This document shows positions 45,082 to 54,066 of a DNA stretch of 64,000 bases, piece after piece. How positions within the stretch are numbered: position 1 is the first letter of the stretch; every line of letters begins with the position of its first letter. The notes under the pieces were generated by a model. The model was not told where the DNA came from and did no database searches. It saw only the letters and a list, made by a program, of their open reading frames with translations. The DNA comes from JBBWZH01 sp035544115. Its GTDB lineage: Bacteria; Actinomycetota; Actinomycetes; Mycobacteriales; CADCTP01. The translations under genes and the position numbers were made by a program. The stretch is taken from assembly GCA_963714145.1 (NCBI GenBank), contig OY970235.1:2046001-2110000 (forward strand), written 5' to 3'.

Positions 45082-45822
45082 CACATCGCAGTCACAGAAC
45101 CAGGGTCTGGCGGCTGGCCAGGTGCGACCGGGAGCGGCCCGATGGCGTGATCGCTGACTGTTGTCGACGGCCGACCGCTGCGTCAAGGAGTAGCGATCAT
45201 CTCCACCCGGCCGGCGGTGCGGCCCGGAGAACGGGCTTCGCGGTCGGCCATGATGATCGCGGGAAATCTGTTATGCCATGCGCCTTCGCGTGGTCGTGCG
45301 CCGCGACGCCAATTCCGGATCGGATGGGGGTAGCGTGCGGAGTCATTGACCGGCGCACCGGCTGGCGCGTCGGTTGACGCGTGACGCGCCGTTGAGTACG
45401 GTTCGGCTGAATGCCCTGTCGGGTGGTGAAGGTTTCTCGACGGACGCGGCGACCGTCCCCGTCACATCACCATCCCTGTGTGCGTATCTGTAATTCCCCA
45501 TTGCGAGGGGAGAGTCGCCATAGCGGAATGTTAACGCTAACATTCAGGTCGGTGCGCGGATCACGCCACCGCCGCAAGGGGTAATTGCGAATGTCGCATC
45601 CCGCCCCGACCATTGCCGGGCTCTGCCGCGTAGCTGCCTGGCGAAAGGCCTGCGCTGCGCGCTGGCACTGGTTCCGCCGCGGCCGGCAACGCCCGGGCGG
45701 CCAACCGGATCGTGCAGACCGGCTCCGTGTCGCACCGCGGACCGTCGCTGCCCGGGCGGCACCCGGCCGCAACGCGTCACCCCGCCGCGCCACGCCGACG
45801 TGGCGTCCAACCGGAGGTATCG
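45082..45822. other. Long divergent regulatory region
   Basis: About 740 bp between the sigma-AbfB and arabinofuranosidase genes. It holds the LacI-type operator at 45527-45544, leaving a leader of about 280 bases before the arabinofuranosidase ATG. The part at 45400-45545 is relatively AT-rich. GGAGG at 45813-45817 is the ribosome site of that gene. No convincing ORF is present. Confidence 0.5.
45527..45544. promoter_or_regulatory. LacI-type operator, copy 2
   Basis: AATGTTAACGCTAACATT is a near-perfect 18-bp palindrome (arms AATGTTA/TAACATT). It is upstream of the arabinofuranosidase gene. The esterase gene has a close copy at 43283. Confidence 0.75.
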
Positions 45823-47317
45823 ATGAGAACGAGAACGAAACTCGGCCACCCGGTGACAGCGGCGCTGGCCGCCCTGACCGTGATCGTCGGCGGTGGGGCG
45901 ATCGCGCTCGTATCGCCGGCGACGGTCGCGCAGGCCGCGGGGCCCCAGTCGTGTGACATCTACGCCTCCGGCGGGACGCCGTGCGTGGCCGCGCACAGCA
46001 CCACCCGGGCGCTGTACGGCGCGTACAACGGCCGCGCTCTACCAGGTCCGGCGCTCGTCGGACAACACCACCCGGGACATCGGCGTGCTGAGCGCGGGCG
46101 GGTTCGCCAACGCCGCCGCGCAGGACTCGTTCTGCGCCGGCACCACCTGCCTCATCACCGATCATCTACGACCAGTCCGGCCGGGGAACAACCGCCTCAC
46201 CCAGGCGCCCCCCGGCGGCGTTCGCCGGCCCGGCTCCGGGCGGATTCGACAACCTCGCCAACGCGACCGCGGCGCCGATCACGGTCGGCGGCAGCAAGGC
46301 GTACGGCGTCTTCGTCGCTCCCGGCACCGGCTACCGCAACAACAACACCAACGGCATCGCCACCGGCGACCAGCCCGAGGGGATGTACGCCGATCTTCGA
46401 CGGCACGCACTACAACGGCGGCTGCTGCTTCGACTACGGCAACGCCGAGACGCAACAGCCGGGACAACGGCAACGGCACCATGGAGGCCATCTACTTCGG
46501 CAACATCAAGGTCTGGGGCTACGGCACCGGCAACGGCCCGTGGATCATGGCCGACCTGGAGAACGGCCTGTTCTCCGGCGTGAACCAGCGCTACAACGCC
46601 AACGACCCGACCATCAACCACCGCTTCGTGACCGCCATCGTCAAGGGCGAGCCGAACCACTGGGCCATCCGGGGCGGCAACGCGCAGTCCGGCGGCCTGT
46701 CGACCTTCTTCAACGGACGCGCGCCCCAACGTCGCCGGCTACAACCCGATGAGCAAGGAAGGCGCCATCATCCTCGGCATCGGCGGCGACAACAGCATCG
46801 GCGCCGCCGGCACCTTCTACGAAGGCGTGATGACCTCCGGCTACCCGTCGGACGCCACCGAGAACGCGGTCCAGGCCAACATCACCGCCGCCGGGTACTC
46901 GACCGCGGCGCCGGGCGGCGGAGGCGGTCAGCAGATCGTGGGCGGCCAGTCCGGCCGGTGCCTGGACGTACCCGAACGGCACCACCACCAACGGCACCCA
47001 GGCAGCAGCTGTGCGACTGCAACGGGCGGCACCCGCAGCGCTGGACCCGCACCGCAAGCAGGCAGCTGACGGTGCTCGGCAACAAGTGCCTGGACGCCAA
47101 CGGCCACGGCACCACCAACGGCACCGCGGTGATCATCTGGGACTGCACCAACGGCCAGGCCAACCAGCAGTGGAACGTCAACGCCAACGGCACCATCACC
47201 GGCGTGCAGTCCGGGCTGTGCCTGGACGCCAACGGGGCCGGGACGGCGAACGGCACCAAGATCATCCTCTGGGCCTGCAACGGCGGCGCGAACCAGCAGT
47301 GGAGTCTGCGCAGCTGA
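45823..47317 (+). pseudogene. GH54-type alpha-L-arabinofuranosidase with ricin domain, interrupted by nine indels
   Basis: Joining three frames gives a secreted enzyme of about 495 residues. It has a signal peptide (to TVAQAAG), an arabinofuranosidase B catalytic domain (CDIYASGGTPCVAAHSTTRAL, FDGTHYNGGCCFDYGNAET, PWIMADLENGLFSG, SKEGAIILGIGGDNS) and a ricin B domain with QxW repeats. Single-base insertions lie near 46033, 46160, 46216, 46392, 46453, 46725, 46971 and 47001, and one deletion near 46196. There is no in-frame substitution stop. The net shift agrees with the final frame. Recent decay or local sequence error are both possible. Confidence 0.8.
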
Positions 47318-47329
47318 CCTGAGGCAGCA

Positions 47330-47367
47330 CCGGCGGCGGGCGGTCCCAGTACACCGCCCGCCGCCGG
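47330..47367 (+). terminator. Perfect 15-bp hairpin terminator
   Basis: CCGGCGGCGGGCGGT (47330-47344) and ACCGCCCGCCGCCGG (47353-47367) pair exactly around an 8-base loop, 13 bases after the arabinofuranosidase stop. Confidence 0.75.
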
Positions 47368-47427
47368 ACCCGCAGCCCGGCGCGCAGCCGTCAGCGGCCG
47401 CGAGGCACGCCGGAGACAGCGGGCGGC

Positions 47428-47591
47428 TAGGGGGTGTCTGATGGTTCTTGGTGGATGCCCGCGGCGTCCAGGCGGCGTCCGGCAAGGCCGAGGAGGAGTC
47501 GATACCGGGGTTGTATCGGCGACGACGAGAACGCGGCCGGTCGTCGGCTGGGCGCCGTGGGCGCCGCCGAAGATCCATCAGACACCCCCTA
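47428..47591. mobile_element. 164-bp MITE with 17-bp perfect terminal inverted repeats
   Basis: TAGGGGGTGTCTGATGG (47428-47444) and its exact reverse complement (47575-47591) bound a 164-bp element with no ORF. CTAG is present at both outer ends (47427-47430 and 47589-47592), which fits the target duplication of IS5-family elements. The right end supplies the stop codon of the regulator gene. Confidence 0.85.
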
Positions 47592-48584
47592 GGCCCGTTG
47601 GTCGTCCGGCTTGGTCACCCAGCCGCGGAAGGCGGCCTGCAGGCCGGCCTGGAAGCGGGTGCCGGCGCCGAGCCGGGTCATCACCTCGTGGATGCGGCGC
47701 TGGATCGTCTTCGGGCTCAGCTCCAGTTGGCGGGCGATCGCGTCGTCCGGCAGGCCGGCGGTCAGCAGGGCCAGGATCCGCCGCGCCTCGGTGCCCGGCT
47801 CGTCCGGAGTGGACTGTCCATTTCGTCCGTCCAATGTGGCCAGCGGGATGGCCTGCTGCCAGAGTGCCTCGAACAGCGCGGACAGCGCCCGCAGCAGCGC
47901 GGACGGGTGCACGACGATCGCCGACTCGATCGCCGCCGGCTGGGTCTGCAGCGGGAGCAGCCCGATCCGGGCGTCCGCGATGACCATCTTGACCGGCACG
48001 GAGGACAGCACCCGGGCGTTCTCGCCGCGGACGATGCCCTCCTCCAGGTCCGGCAGCCGCCCCGGCACCTCGACCGCGCTCTGGTCGTAGATCGCCCGCA
48101 CCGACACCTTGCGCGCGTGCAGGTTCAGGTTGGCCGGCGTGCACCGGCTCGGGTTCTGCAGGTACGGCGCCCGGTCCAGGCCGCAGTACTCGTGCTGGGC
48201 GCCGCGCTGGATCTGCTCGAGCCGCTGCAGTACGGCGGTGCGGCCGACGACGACCTCGACCAGTTCGGCCGGATCCCGCCCGGCCGCCCGGTGGAAGCCT
48301 TCGGCCAGCCGCGCCGCCTGCGCCCGGGCCCGGCGCAGCTGCTCCTCCTTCTCCAGGAACAGCACCTCCAGCGCGGCGTCCGGGGCGACGGCGGCGTACC
48401 GGGCGGTGCTGCCGGGTAGCCGGCTGACCAACCCGTTCGACTCCAGATCACGCAGCGCGTCGCGGAGCCGGCCGGGCTCGATCGGCAGCGCGGCCCGCAG
48501 GTCGGCCGCCGTCGCCGGCCGGCCCTCGACCAGTGCCCAGTACACCGCCTCGGCCGTCTCGGACAGGCCGACCACCTCCAGCAT
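47589..48584 (-). CDS. TrmB-like/LuxR-type transcriptional regulator
   Basis: A 331-residue regulator. The N-terminal 60 residues are a TrmB-type winged helix (VYWALVEGRPATAADLRAAL to LESNGLVSRL) with a coiled helix after it. Residues 265-320 are a LuxR-type helix-turn-helix (ILALLTAGLPDDAIARQLELSPKTIQRRIHEVMTRLGAGTRFQAGL). It is divergent from the secreted subtilase gene and may control it. The stop codon TAG lies in the terminal repeat of the MITE, so the last residues may have been altered by the insertion. Confidence 0.88.
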   Translation of the reverse strand: MLEVVGLSETAEAVYWALVEGRPATAADLRAALPIEPGRLRDALRDLESNGLVSRLPGSTARYAAVAPDAALEVLFLEKEEQLRRARAQAARLAEGFHRAAGRDPAELVEVVVGRTAVLQRLEQIQRGAQHEYCGLDRAPYLQNPSRCTPANLNLHARKVSVRAIYDQSAVEVPGRLPDLEEGIVRGENARVLSSVPVKMVIADARIGLLPLQTQPAAIESAIVVHPSALLRALSALFEALWQQAIPLATLDGRNGQSTPDEPGTEARRILALLTAGLPDDAIARQLELSPKTIQRRIHEVMTRLGAGTRFQAGLQAAFRGWVTKPDDQRA

Positions 48585-48756
48585 GCGAGCATCCTGCCCT
48601 GCCGCAGTCGTCGGGGATCAAGACCAACGCTGACCACTTCTGGACTTTGACCAGTTCCGCTCTGGGTCGACCGCTTCCGGTCACCGGGTGACGAGTGCGA
48701 CGCTCCGCGCGGCAGTCCCCGGCCCGGCCCCCGCCCCTGACCCGAGGAGACCACCT

Positions 48757-51700
48757 GTGAGGCTCACCTCTGCCGCGCTACGGCGCGTACCCGTCGTCGT
48801 GGGTACGGCGCTGGCCCTGGTGGCGTCCGCCGGGTTGGTCGCGCCGGCCGCCGACGCCCGGCCAGCCCCGGCCGGCACCCCGCCAACCGCCACGGCGGCG
48901 GCAGCGACGGCAGCCAGCTCGGTAGTGACGCTGGTGACCGGCGACAAGGCGGTGGTCTCCTGGCACGGCGGGCAGCCCAGCGTGTCGGTGACGGCGGCCG
49001 TGCGCAGCGACGGCAGCCGGCCGGCGTTCGTCAGCTACAACCGCGGCCAGGACGCGTTCGTGGTGCCGGTCGATGTGCTGCCGTACATCCGGTCCGGCAC
49101 CGTGGACGAGCGCCTGTTCGACGTGACGTACCTGGCCGGTAACGGCTACGGCGACACGAGCAGCGGCAGCCTGCCGGTGATCGTGCGGTACGGCAAGGGC
49201 CAGCGGGCGGCGAGCCTGCCCGGCAGCCGGCTGCGGCGGCAGCTGGGCAGCATCCGGGCGGCGGCGCTGACCGTGCCGAAGGCGCAGGCGCCGGCGTTCT
49301 GGGCCGGCGTGCAGAACCCGGCGGTGCGGCCGGCGGCCGCCGCGTCCGCCCGGTCGTTGCGGCCCGGCCGCGGGCTGGACCGGATCTGGCTGGACGGCAA
49401 GCTGCACGTACAGCTGGACCAGAGCGTGCCGCTGATCGGCGCGCCGGCGGCGTGGGCAGCCGGCTACGACGGCCGCGGCGTGACCGTGGCCATTTTGGAC
49501 ACCGGCGTGGACGCCACCCACCCGGACCTGGCCGGCCGGATCGCCGGCACCGCGAACTTCACCGGCGAGCCCGACGCCACCGACCACAATGGACACGGCA
49601 CGCACGTCGCGTCGACCGTCGCCGGCTCCGGCGCCGCCGCGGCCGGCCGGTACCGCGGCGTGGCGCCGAGCGCGTCGCTGCTCATCGGCAAGGTCTGCGA
49701 CAGCGGCGGCAACTGCAGCGACTCGTCCGTGCTGGCCGGCATGCAGTGGGCGGCCAGCTCCGGCGCCCGGGTGGTGAGCATGAGCCTGGGTCGCACGGCC
49801 ACCGGCGGGCCGGACCCGCTGGCCGACGCGGTGGACACGCTGACCGCGGCGACCGGCACGCTGTTCGTGATCGCCGCCGGCAACGACGGCCCGGGGGAGT
49901 CGACGGTCGGCACGCCCGGCCTCGCCGCGGCCGCGCTGACCGTCGCCGCCACCGACAAGAGCGACCACCTGGCCGGTTTCTCCAGCCGTGGCCCGCTGCT
50001 CGGCGACCGGCTGATGAAGCCCGATATCGCCGCGCCCGGCGTGAACATCGTGGCCGCGCGGGCCGCCGGGACCACGCTCGGCCAGCCGGTCGGCGACTCG
50101 TACACGACGCTGTCGGGCACCTCGATGGCGACCCCGCACGTCTCCGGCGCCGCCGCCATACTCGCGCAGGAGCACCCGGACTGGCGCGCGCCGCAGCTGA
50201 AGGCGGCGCTGATGGGCAGCGCGAAGGACGACGGCTATACCGTCTTCGAGCAGGGCGCCGGCCGGGTGGACCTGGCCCGCGCGGTCGGCCAGCAGGTGCG
50301 CTCGGCGACCCCGAACCTCGAGTTCGGCGTGCTGCCGTTCCCGCAGAACACCCCGACCAGCGCGACGATCAGCTACGTCAACGACGGCACCGCCCCGGTC
50401 ACCCTCACCCTGCACCCGTCGCTGGCCGGCGCCAACGGCACACCGGTGCCGGCCGGCGCGCTCACCGCCGACGCCACGGTCACCGTCCCGGCGGGCGGCA
50501 CCGCGACCGCCACCGTCACCCTGGACGCGCCCGCGCTGGCCGCCGACCGCTACACCGGCGCGGTCGTCGCCACCGACGCGAGCGGCAGCGTCCAGCTGCG
50601 CACCCCGGTCGGCGCGGACCGGCGGCCGGAGCTGTTCAACGTGCAGGTCACCGTGGTCGGCCGGCAGGGCCTGGTCTGCGGCACCGGCGGCGAATACGGC
50701 ACCGGCATCGTCACCGCGAACGCCAACTGCAAGTCCGTCCTGCAGGTCGTCTACCAGAACGTGGACGACGTCCGGTACCGCAGCATCAGCGGCGCGGGCG
50801 CGCGGAACACCTTCCGGGTGCCGGCCGGGCACTACCTCTTCGCCGCCTACCTGCTCTGGGACGACCCGGTTTCCCGGCAGCAGCAGACGGCGTTCCTGAT
50901 GGCGCCGGAAGTCACGGTCACCGGCGCCACCTCGGTCACGCTGGACGCCCGCACCGCCCAGCCGATCACCGTCCATACGCGACAGCCGAGCGAGAGCTTC
51001 ACCGCCTCGATGGGCTTCTGGCGGATGTCCGACGACCCGACCCAGGGCATGTTCCTGGTGATCGTCTCCGCGTACGGCTTCCAGTCCTACTGGGCCAACC
51101 CCACCGAGCCGGTGCGCCGCGGCCACTTCCTCTTCTTTCACCAGCGGGACGCCGCCGCGCCGCTGGTCGAGATGCGGGTGGCCGGCCGGGGCGGGACGCC
51201 GCTGCACCCGATGTACTCCGACTACCGCGACTACCTGCCGATGCTGGCCGGCGATCAGACGCTGCCGCTGGTCGACGCGGGCACCAGCATCCCCACCGAC
51301 CCCGGCGACCGGCTGCGCGGCCGGCTGGTGCTGCTCGAGCATGTGGTCGCCACCCAGGGCGGCTGCATACCCCGGCAGGATCAGGTGGACGCCGCCGCCG
51401 CGGCCGGCGCCGCCGCGCTGCTGCTGTTCGAGCCGACCGGGTGCTTCGCCCCGCTGCCGATGCTGACGCTGCGCCGCAAACCGCTGCCGGTGATCACGCT
51501 GCGCCCGGCCGAAGGCGCCCTGCTGCGCCAGCAGTTGGCGGCCCACCCGGTCCGGATCGCGGTGCACGGAACGCCGATCAGCACGTACCTCTACCACCTG
51601 AAGTTCTACCAGCAGGGCCGGATCTCGACGCTGAGCTTCCGTCCGTCCGACCGCCAGCTGGAGCGGGTCCGGTCCGCCTACCACACCGCGCAGCGCTCCC

Positions 51701-52692
51701 GCGGCTCGCTGACCTGGCCGACCTGGCTGGGCCCGGAGGCGGCCACGTTCATGGCCTCGCTCGACTACCACATGCCGCTGGTCCGGGACGAGTACGGCGG
51801 CCCGGTCCAGCCCGGCCAGCAGTTCACCCGGGACACCTTCCAGTGGAACGAGTCCGAAAGCGAGCTGTGGGGCGAGCAGTACCGGACCGACCCGCTGGTC
51901 GCCGGCCGCACCTCGACGACCGACTGGTACGCCCCGCCGGGCGTGCCCGGCGCGCAGCAGCCGCCCACCGGCGCCGGCGAGCTGGCCGCGTGCGGCAGCT
52001 GCCGGCAGGGTGACCTGTTCTCGCCGGTGCTGCCGCTGACGCTGCCCGATCCGGCGTTGCGGGCACCGTTCACCGAACTTGGCGTCACTGGCAACCTGCA
52101 CCTCTACCGCGGCACGGAGGAGATCCCGGTGACCCCGGTGCTCGACCTGATCACCGCGTTCCGGCTGCCCGCCGAGGCCGCCGGCTACCGGCTCACCCAG
52201 AACCTGGACGGCAGCTTCGCGGACCGTCCGGAGGCCGCCACGCACATCCAGACCGAGTGGACGTTCCGGTCAGCGCGACCGACCGTGGACGGGCTGGCCA
52301 CCGGGCAGATCTGCGTCGGCACCGCCTTCGGCACCTCGGGCGAACCGTGCGCGGTGCAGCCGCTGGTCTTCCTCCGCTACGCGCTCGGCACCGACCTGCA
52401 CGACCAGGTCGGCCGGCAGCCGCACCCGGTCCGGATCACCGCCTACCACGAGGCGTCCGCCCGGCCGGCAGCGGCGATCCGCAGCCTGGCACTGTGGGCC
52501 AGCTTCGATGACGGGGTCAGCTGGCAGCGGGTGCCGACCGCCGGCCGGGGCGGCACGTACGCCGCGATCGTGCCCGCGCCACCGCGCGGCAGCACGGCCA
52601 CCGCGGTCACCCTCCGGGCCACCGCCACCGACGCCGCCGGCAACACCGTGACCCAGACCGTCTACCGCGCATACCACCTGCGGGCCCGCTAG
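48757..52692 (+). CDS. Large secreted subtilisin-like serine protease (S8)
   Basis: A 1311-residue secreted protease. Signal peptide of about 35 residues, propeptide to about 225, then the S8 domain with Asp in VAILDTGVDATHPDL (about 248), His in HNGHGTHVAS (about 279) and Ser in SGTSMATPHVSGAA (456). A PA-like domain is seen near 845-940 (LVLLEHVVATQGGC to RPAEGALLRQQL), and beta-rich domains follow. The GTG at 48757 follows GAGGAG and gives a proper signal; 48688 does not. It degrades extracellular protein. Confidence 0.93.
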   Translation: MRLTSAALRRVPVVVGTALALVASAGLVAPAADARPAPAGTPPTATAAAATAASSVVTLVTGDKAVVSWHGGQPSVSVTAAVRSDGSRPAFVSYNRGQDAFVVPVDVLPYIRSGTVDERLFDVTYLAGNGYGDTSSGSLPVIVRYGKGQRAASLPGSRLRRQLGSIRAAALTVPKAQAPAFWAGVQNPAVRPAAAASARSLRPGRGLDRIWLDGKLHVQLDQSVPLIGAPAAWAAGYDGRGVTVAILDTGVDATHPDLAGRIAGTANFTGEPDATDHNGHGTHVASTVAGSGAAAAGRYRGVAPSASLLIGKVCDSGGNCSDSSVLAGMQWAASSGARVVSMSLGRTATGGPDPLADAVDTLTAATGTLFVIAAGNDGPGESTVGTPGLAAAALTVAATDKSDHLAGFSSRGPLLGDRLMKPDIAAPGVNIVAARAAGTTLGQPVGDSYTTLSGTSMATPHVSGAAAILAQEHPDWRAPQLKAALMGSAKDDGYTVFEQGAGRVDLARAVGQQVRSATPNLEFGVLPFPQNTPTSATISYVNDGTAPVTLTLHPSLAGANGTPVPAGALTADATVTVPAGGTATATVTLDAPALAADRYTGAVVATDASGSVQLRTPVGADRRPELFNVQVTVVGRQGLVCGTGGEYGTGIVTANANCKSVLQVVYQNVDDVRYRSISGAGARNTFRVPAGHYLFAAYLLWDDPVSRQQQTAFLMAPEVTVTGATSVTLDARTAQPITVHTRQPSESFTASMGFWRMSDDPTQGMFLVIVSAYGFQSYWANPTEPVRRGHFLFFHQRDAAAPLVEMRVAGRGGTPLHPMYSDYRDYLPMLAGDQTLPLVDAGTSIPTDPGDRLRGRLVLLEHVVATQGGCIPRQDQVDAAAAAGAAALLLFEPTGCFAPLPMLTLRRKPLPVITLRPAEGALLRQQLAAHPVRIAVHGTPISTYLYHLKFYQQGRISTLSFRPSDRQLERVRSAYHTAQRSRGSLTWPTWLGPEAATFMASLDYHMPLVRDEYGGPVQPGQQFTRDTFQWNESESELWGEQYRTDPLVAGRTSTTDWYAPPGVPGAQQPPTGAGELAACGSCRQGDLFSPVLPLTLPDPALRAPFTELGVTGNLHLYRGTEEIPVTPVLDLITAFRLPAEAAGYRLTQNLDGSFADRPEAATHIQTEWTFRSARPTVDGLATGQICVGTAFGTSGEPCAVQPLVFLRYALGTDLHDQVGRQPHPVRITAYHEASARPAAAIRSLALWASFDDGVSWQRVPTAGRGGTYAAIVPAPPRGSTATAVTLRATATDAAGNTVTQTVYRAYHLRAR

Positions 52693-52718
52693 ATCCCGTC
52701 CGGCTGCGCCGGTCCGAC

Positions 52719-52805
52719 TCAGCTCGGGCCGGCGGGCCGGCCGGAGGCCGTCCAGGCCTGCGCCGCCGTGCCTGGCGGCGCGGCGGCTGCCTGTGCCGTC
52801 GTGAC
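52719..52805. repeat. Direct repeat flanking the flavin oxidoreductase gene, copy 1
   Basis: A 27-bp block from CTCAGCTCGGGCCGGCGGG to GGCCGG is identical to the block at 53914. The following 50 bp are partly alike (GCCGCCGTGCC, GCGGC). Both copies can form GC-rich hairpins and may act as terminators. Confidence 0.6.
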
Positions 52806-52859
52806 CACCCGGCCGCCGAACCGGCCGCGCAGAGGTCGGGGGCGCCGGGGCGAGCGCCT

Positions 52860-53903
52860 GTGGACAGTAAGGTCGTCGACGTGCTGAGCACACCGGTGAG
52901 CGGGGATGTGGTGGTCGTCGGCGCCGGCATCGTCGGCGCTTCGGTGGCCTATCACGCCGCTCGGGCCGGCGCCGTCGTGACGCTGGTCGACGCCGGGCGG
53001 CCCGGCGCCGGGGTGACGGTGGACTCGTTCGCCTGGATTGGAGCGTCCGGCGTACGCACCGGTCCGGCCGCCGGGCTGCGGGTGACCGCGACGCAGGAGT
53101 ACCGCCGGCTGGAGGCCGAGCTGCCGGGACTGCCCGTGACCTGGTCCGGGTCACTGTCCTGGGGCGCGGCGGACAGTGCGCCGGAGGCTGGGCCCGGGCA
53201 GGAGATCGTGGACGCGGCCGCCGTGGCGAGGATCGAGCCCATGCTGCGGCAGCCCCCGGAGTGGGCCGTCTGGGCGCCCGGTGACGGCGCCGTCGACCCG
53301 GTGGGCGTGACCGAGCGGTTGGTCGCGGGCGCCCGCGCCCACGGCGCCCGGGTACATCTGGACACCCCGGTCACGGCGGTCCGCCGGGACGCCGCGGGTC
53401 GGGTTGTCGGGGTTGAGACGGCCGCGGGACCCCTCGCCGGTGCGACTGTTGTGCTCGCGGCCGCAGTGGCGACGGCCGCGCTGGGCGCGCCGCTCGGCAT
53501 TCGCGTCCCGGTCGACCCGTCGCCGGCGACGCTCTTCCGGCTGCGCGCCCCGGCCGGTCTGGTCCGCACCGTGGTCCACAACCGGGACTTCGACCTCCGG
53601 CAGGTCGCCCCGGACCGGCTACACGCCGCTGCGGACTCGCCCGAACGGACTCTCGCCGCCGTCCGGTCCACCTTCCGCGGCGCCGCGAACGTCGAGCTGC
53701 TCAGCACCAGGGTCGGCCTGCGCCCCATGCCGGCCGACGGCGAGCCGATCGTCGGCCCGGTCGCCGACGTGCCCGGCCTCTACCTGGCGGTGATGCACTC
53801 GGCGGTCACGCTCGCCCCGGCCGTGGGCCGCGTGGTCGCGCGGGAACTGGTCGACGGCACCGCCGAGCCGGCGCTGGCGGGCTGCCGCCTCGACCGCTTC
53901 TAG
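52860..53903 (+). CDS. FAD-dependent oxidoreductase (DAO family)
   Basis: A 347-residue flavoprotein with the N-terminal FAD motif VVGAGIVGASVAYHAARAGAVVTLVD (about residues 19-44) and the C-terminal DAO segment GLRPMPADGEPIVGPVADVPGLYLAVMHSAVTLAP. It probably oxidises an amine or amino acid with release of hydrogen peroxide. The start is uncertain; GTG 52860, GTG 52881 and later GTGs are all possible. It lies between two copies of a direct repeat, so it may have been moved as a unit. Confidence 0.88.
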   Translation: MDSKVVDVLSTPVSGDVVVVGAGIVGASVAYHAARAGAVVTLVDAGRPGAGVTVDSFAWIGASGVRTGPAAGLRVTATQEYRRLEAELPGLPVTWSGSLSWGAADSAPEAGPGQEIVDAAAVARIEPMLRQPPEWAVWAPGDGAVDPVGVTERLVAGARAHGARVHLDTPVTAVRRDAAGRVVGVETAAGPLAGATVVLAAAVATAALGAPLGIRVPVDPSPATLFRLRAPAGLVRTVVHNRDFDLRQVAPDRLHAAADSPERTLAAVRSTFRGAANVELLSTRVGLRPMPADGEPIVGPVADVPGLYLAVMHSAVTLAPAVGRVVARELVDGTAEPALAGCRLDRF

Positions 53904-53913
53904 TGCCTGACCT

Positions 53914-53998
53914 GCTCAGCTCGGGCCGGCGGGCCGGCCGGTGGTCGCCCGGGCCGACGCCGCCGTGCCGGGCGGCGGTCAGGGCCGGGCGGCTCTTG
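53914..53998. repeat. Direct repeat flanking the flavin oxidoreductase gene, copy 2
   Basis: It carries the same 27-bp block as copy 1 and continues with a related GC-rich stretch. It lies between the convergent oxidoreductase and WD-like genes. Confidence 0.6.
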
Positions 53999-54066
53999 AT
54001 GCGATGCGGTGCCGGCATCGCGATGCCGGTTCCCGGCCGGCGCTCCATCGACCGGTGACCTGCGGG

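Noticed and set aside
45585..45956. Small ORF in the arabinofuranosidase leader
   Set aside because: No ribosome site, no domain, and it runs into the true gene in another frame.
48778..52245. 1155-codon minus-strand frame opposite the protease
   Set aside because: The protease has its full catalytic triad on the other strand; the mirror frame has no domain.
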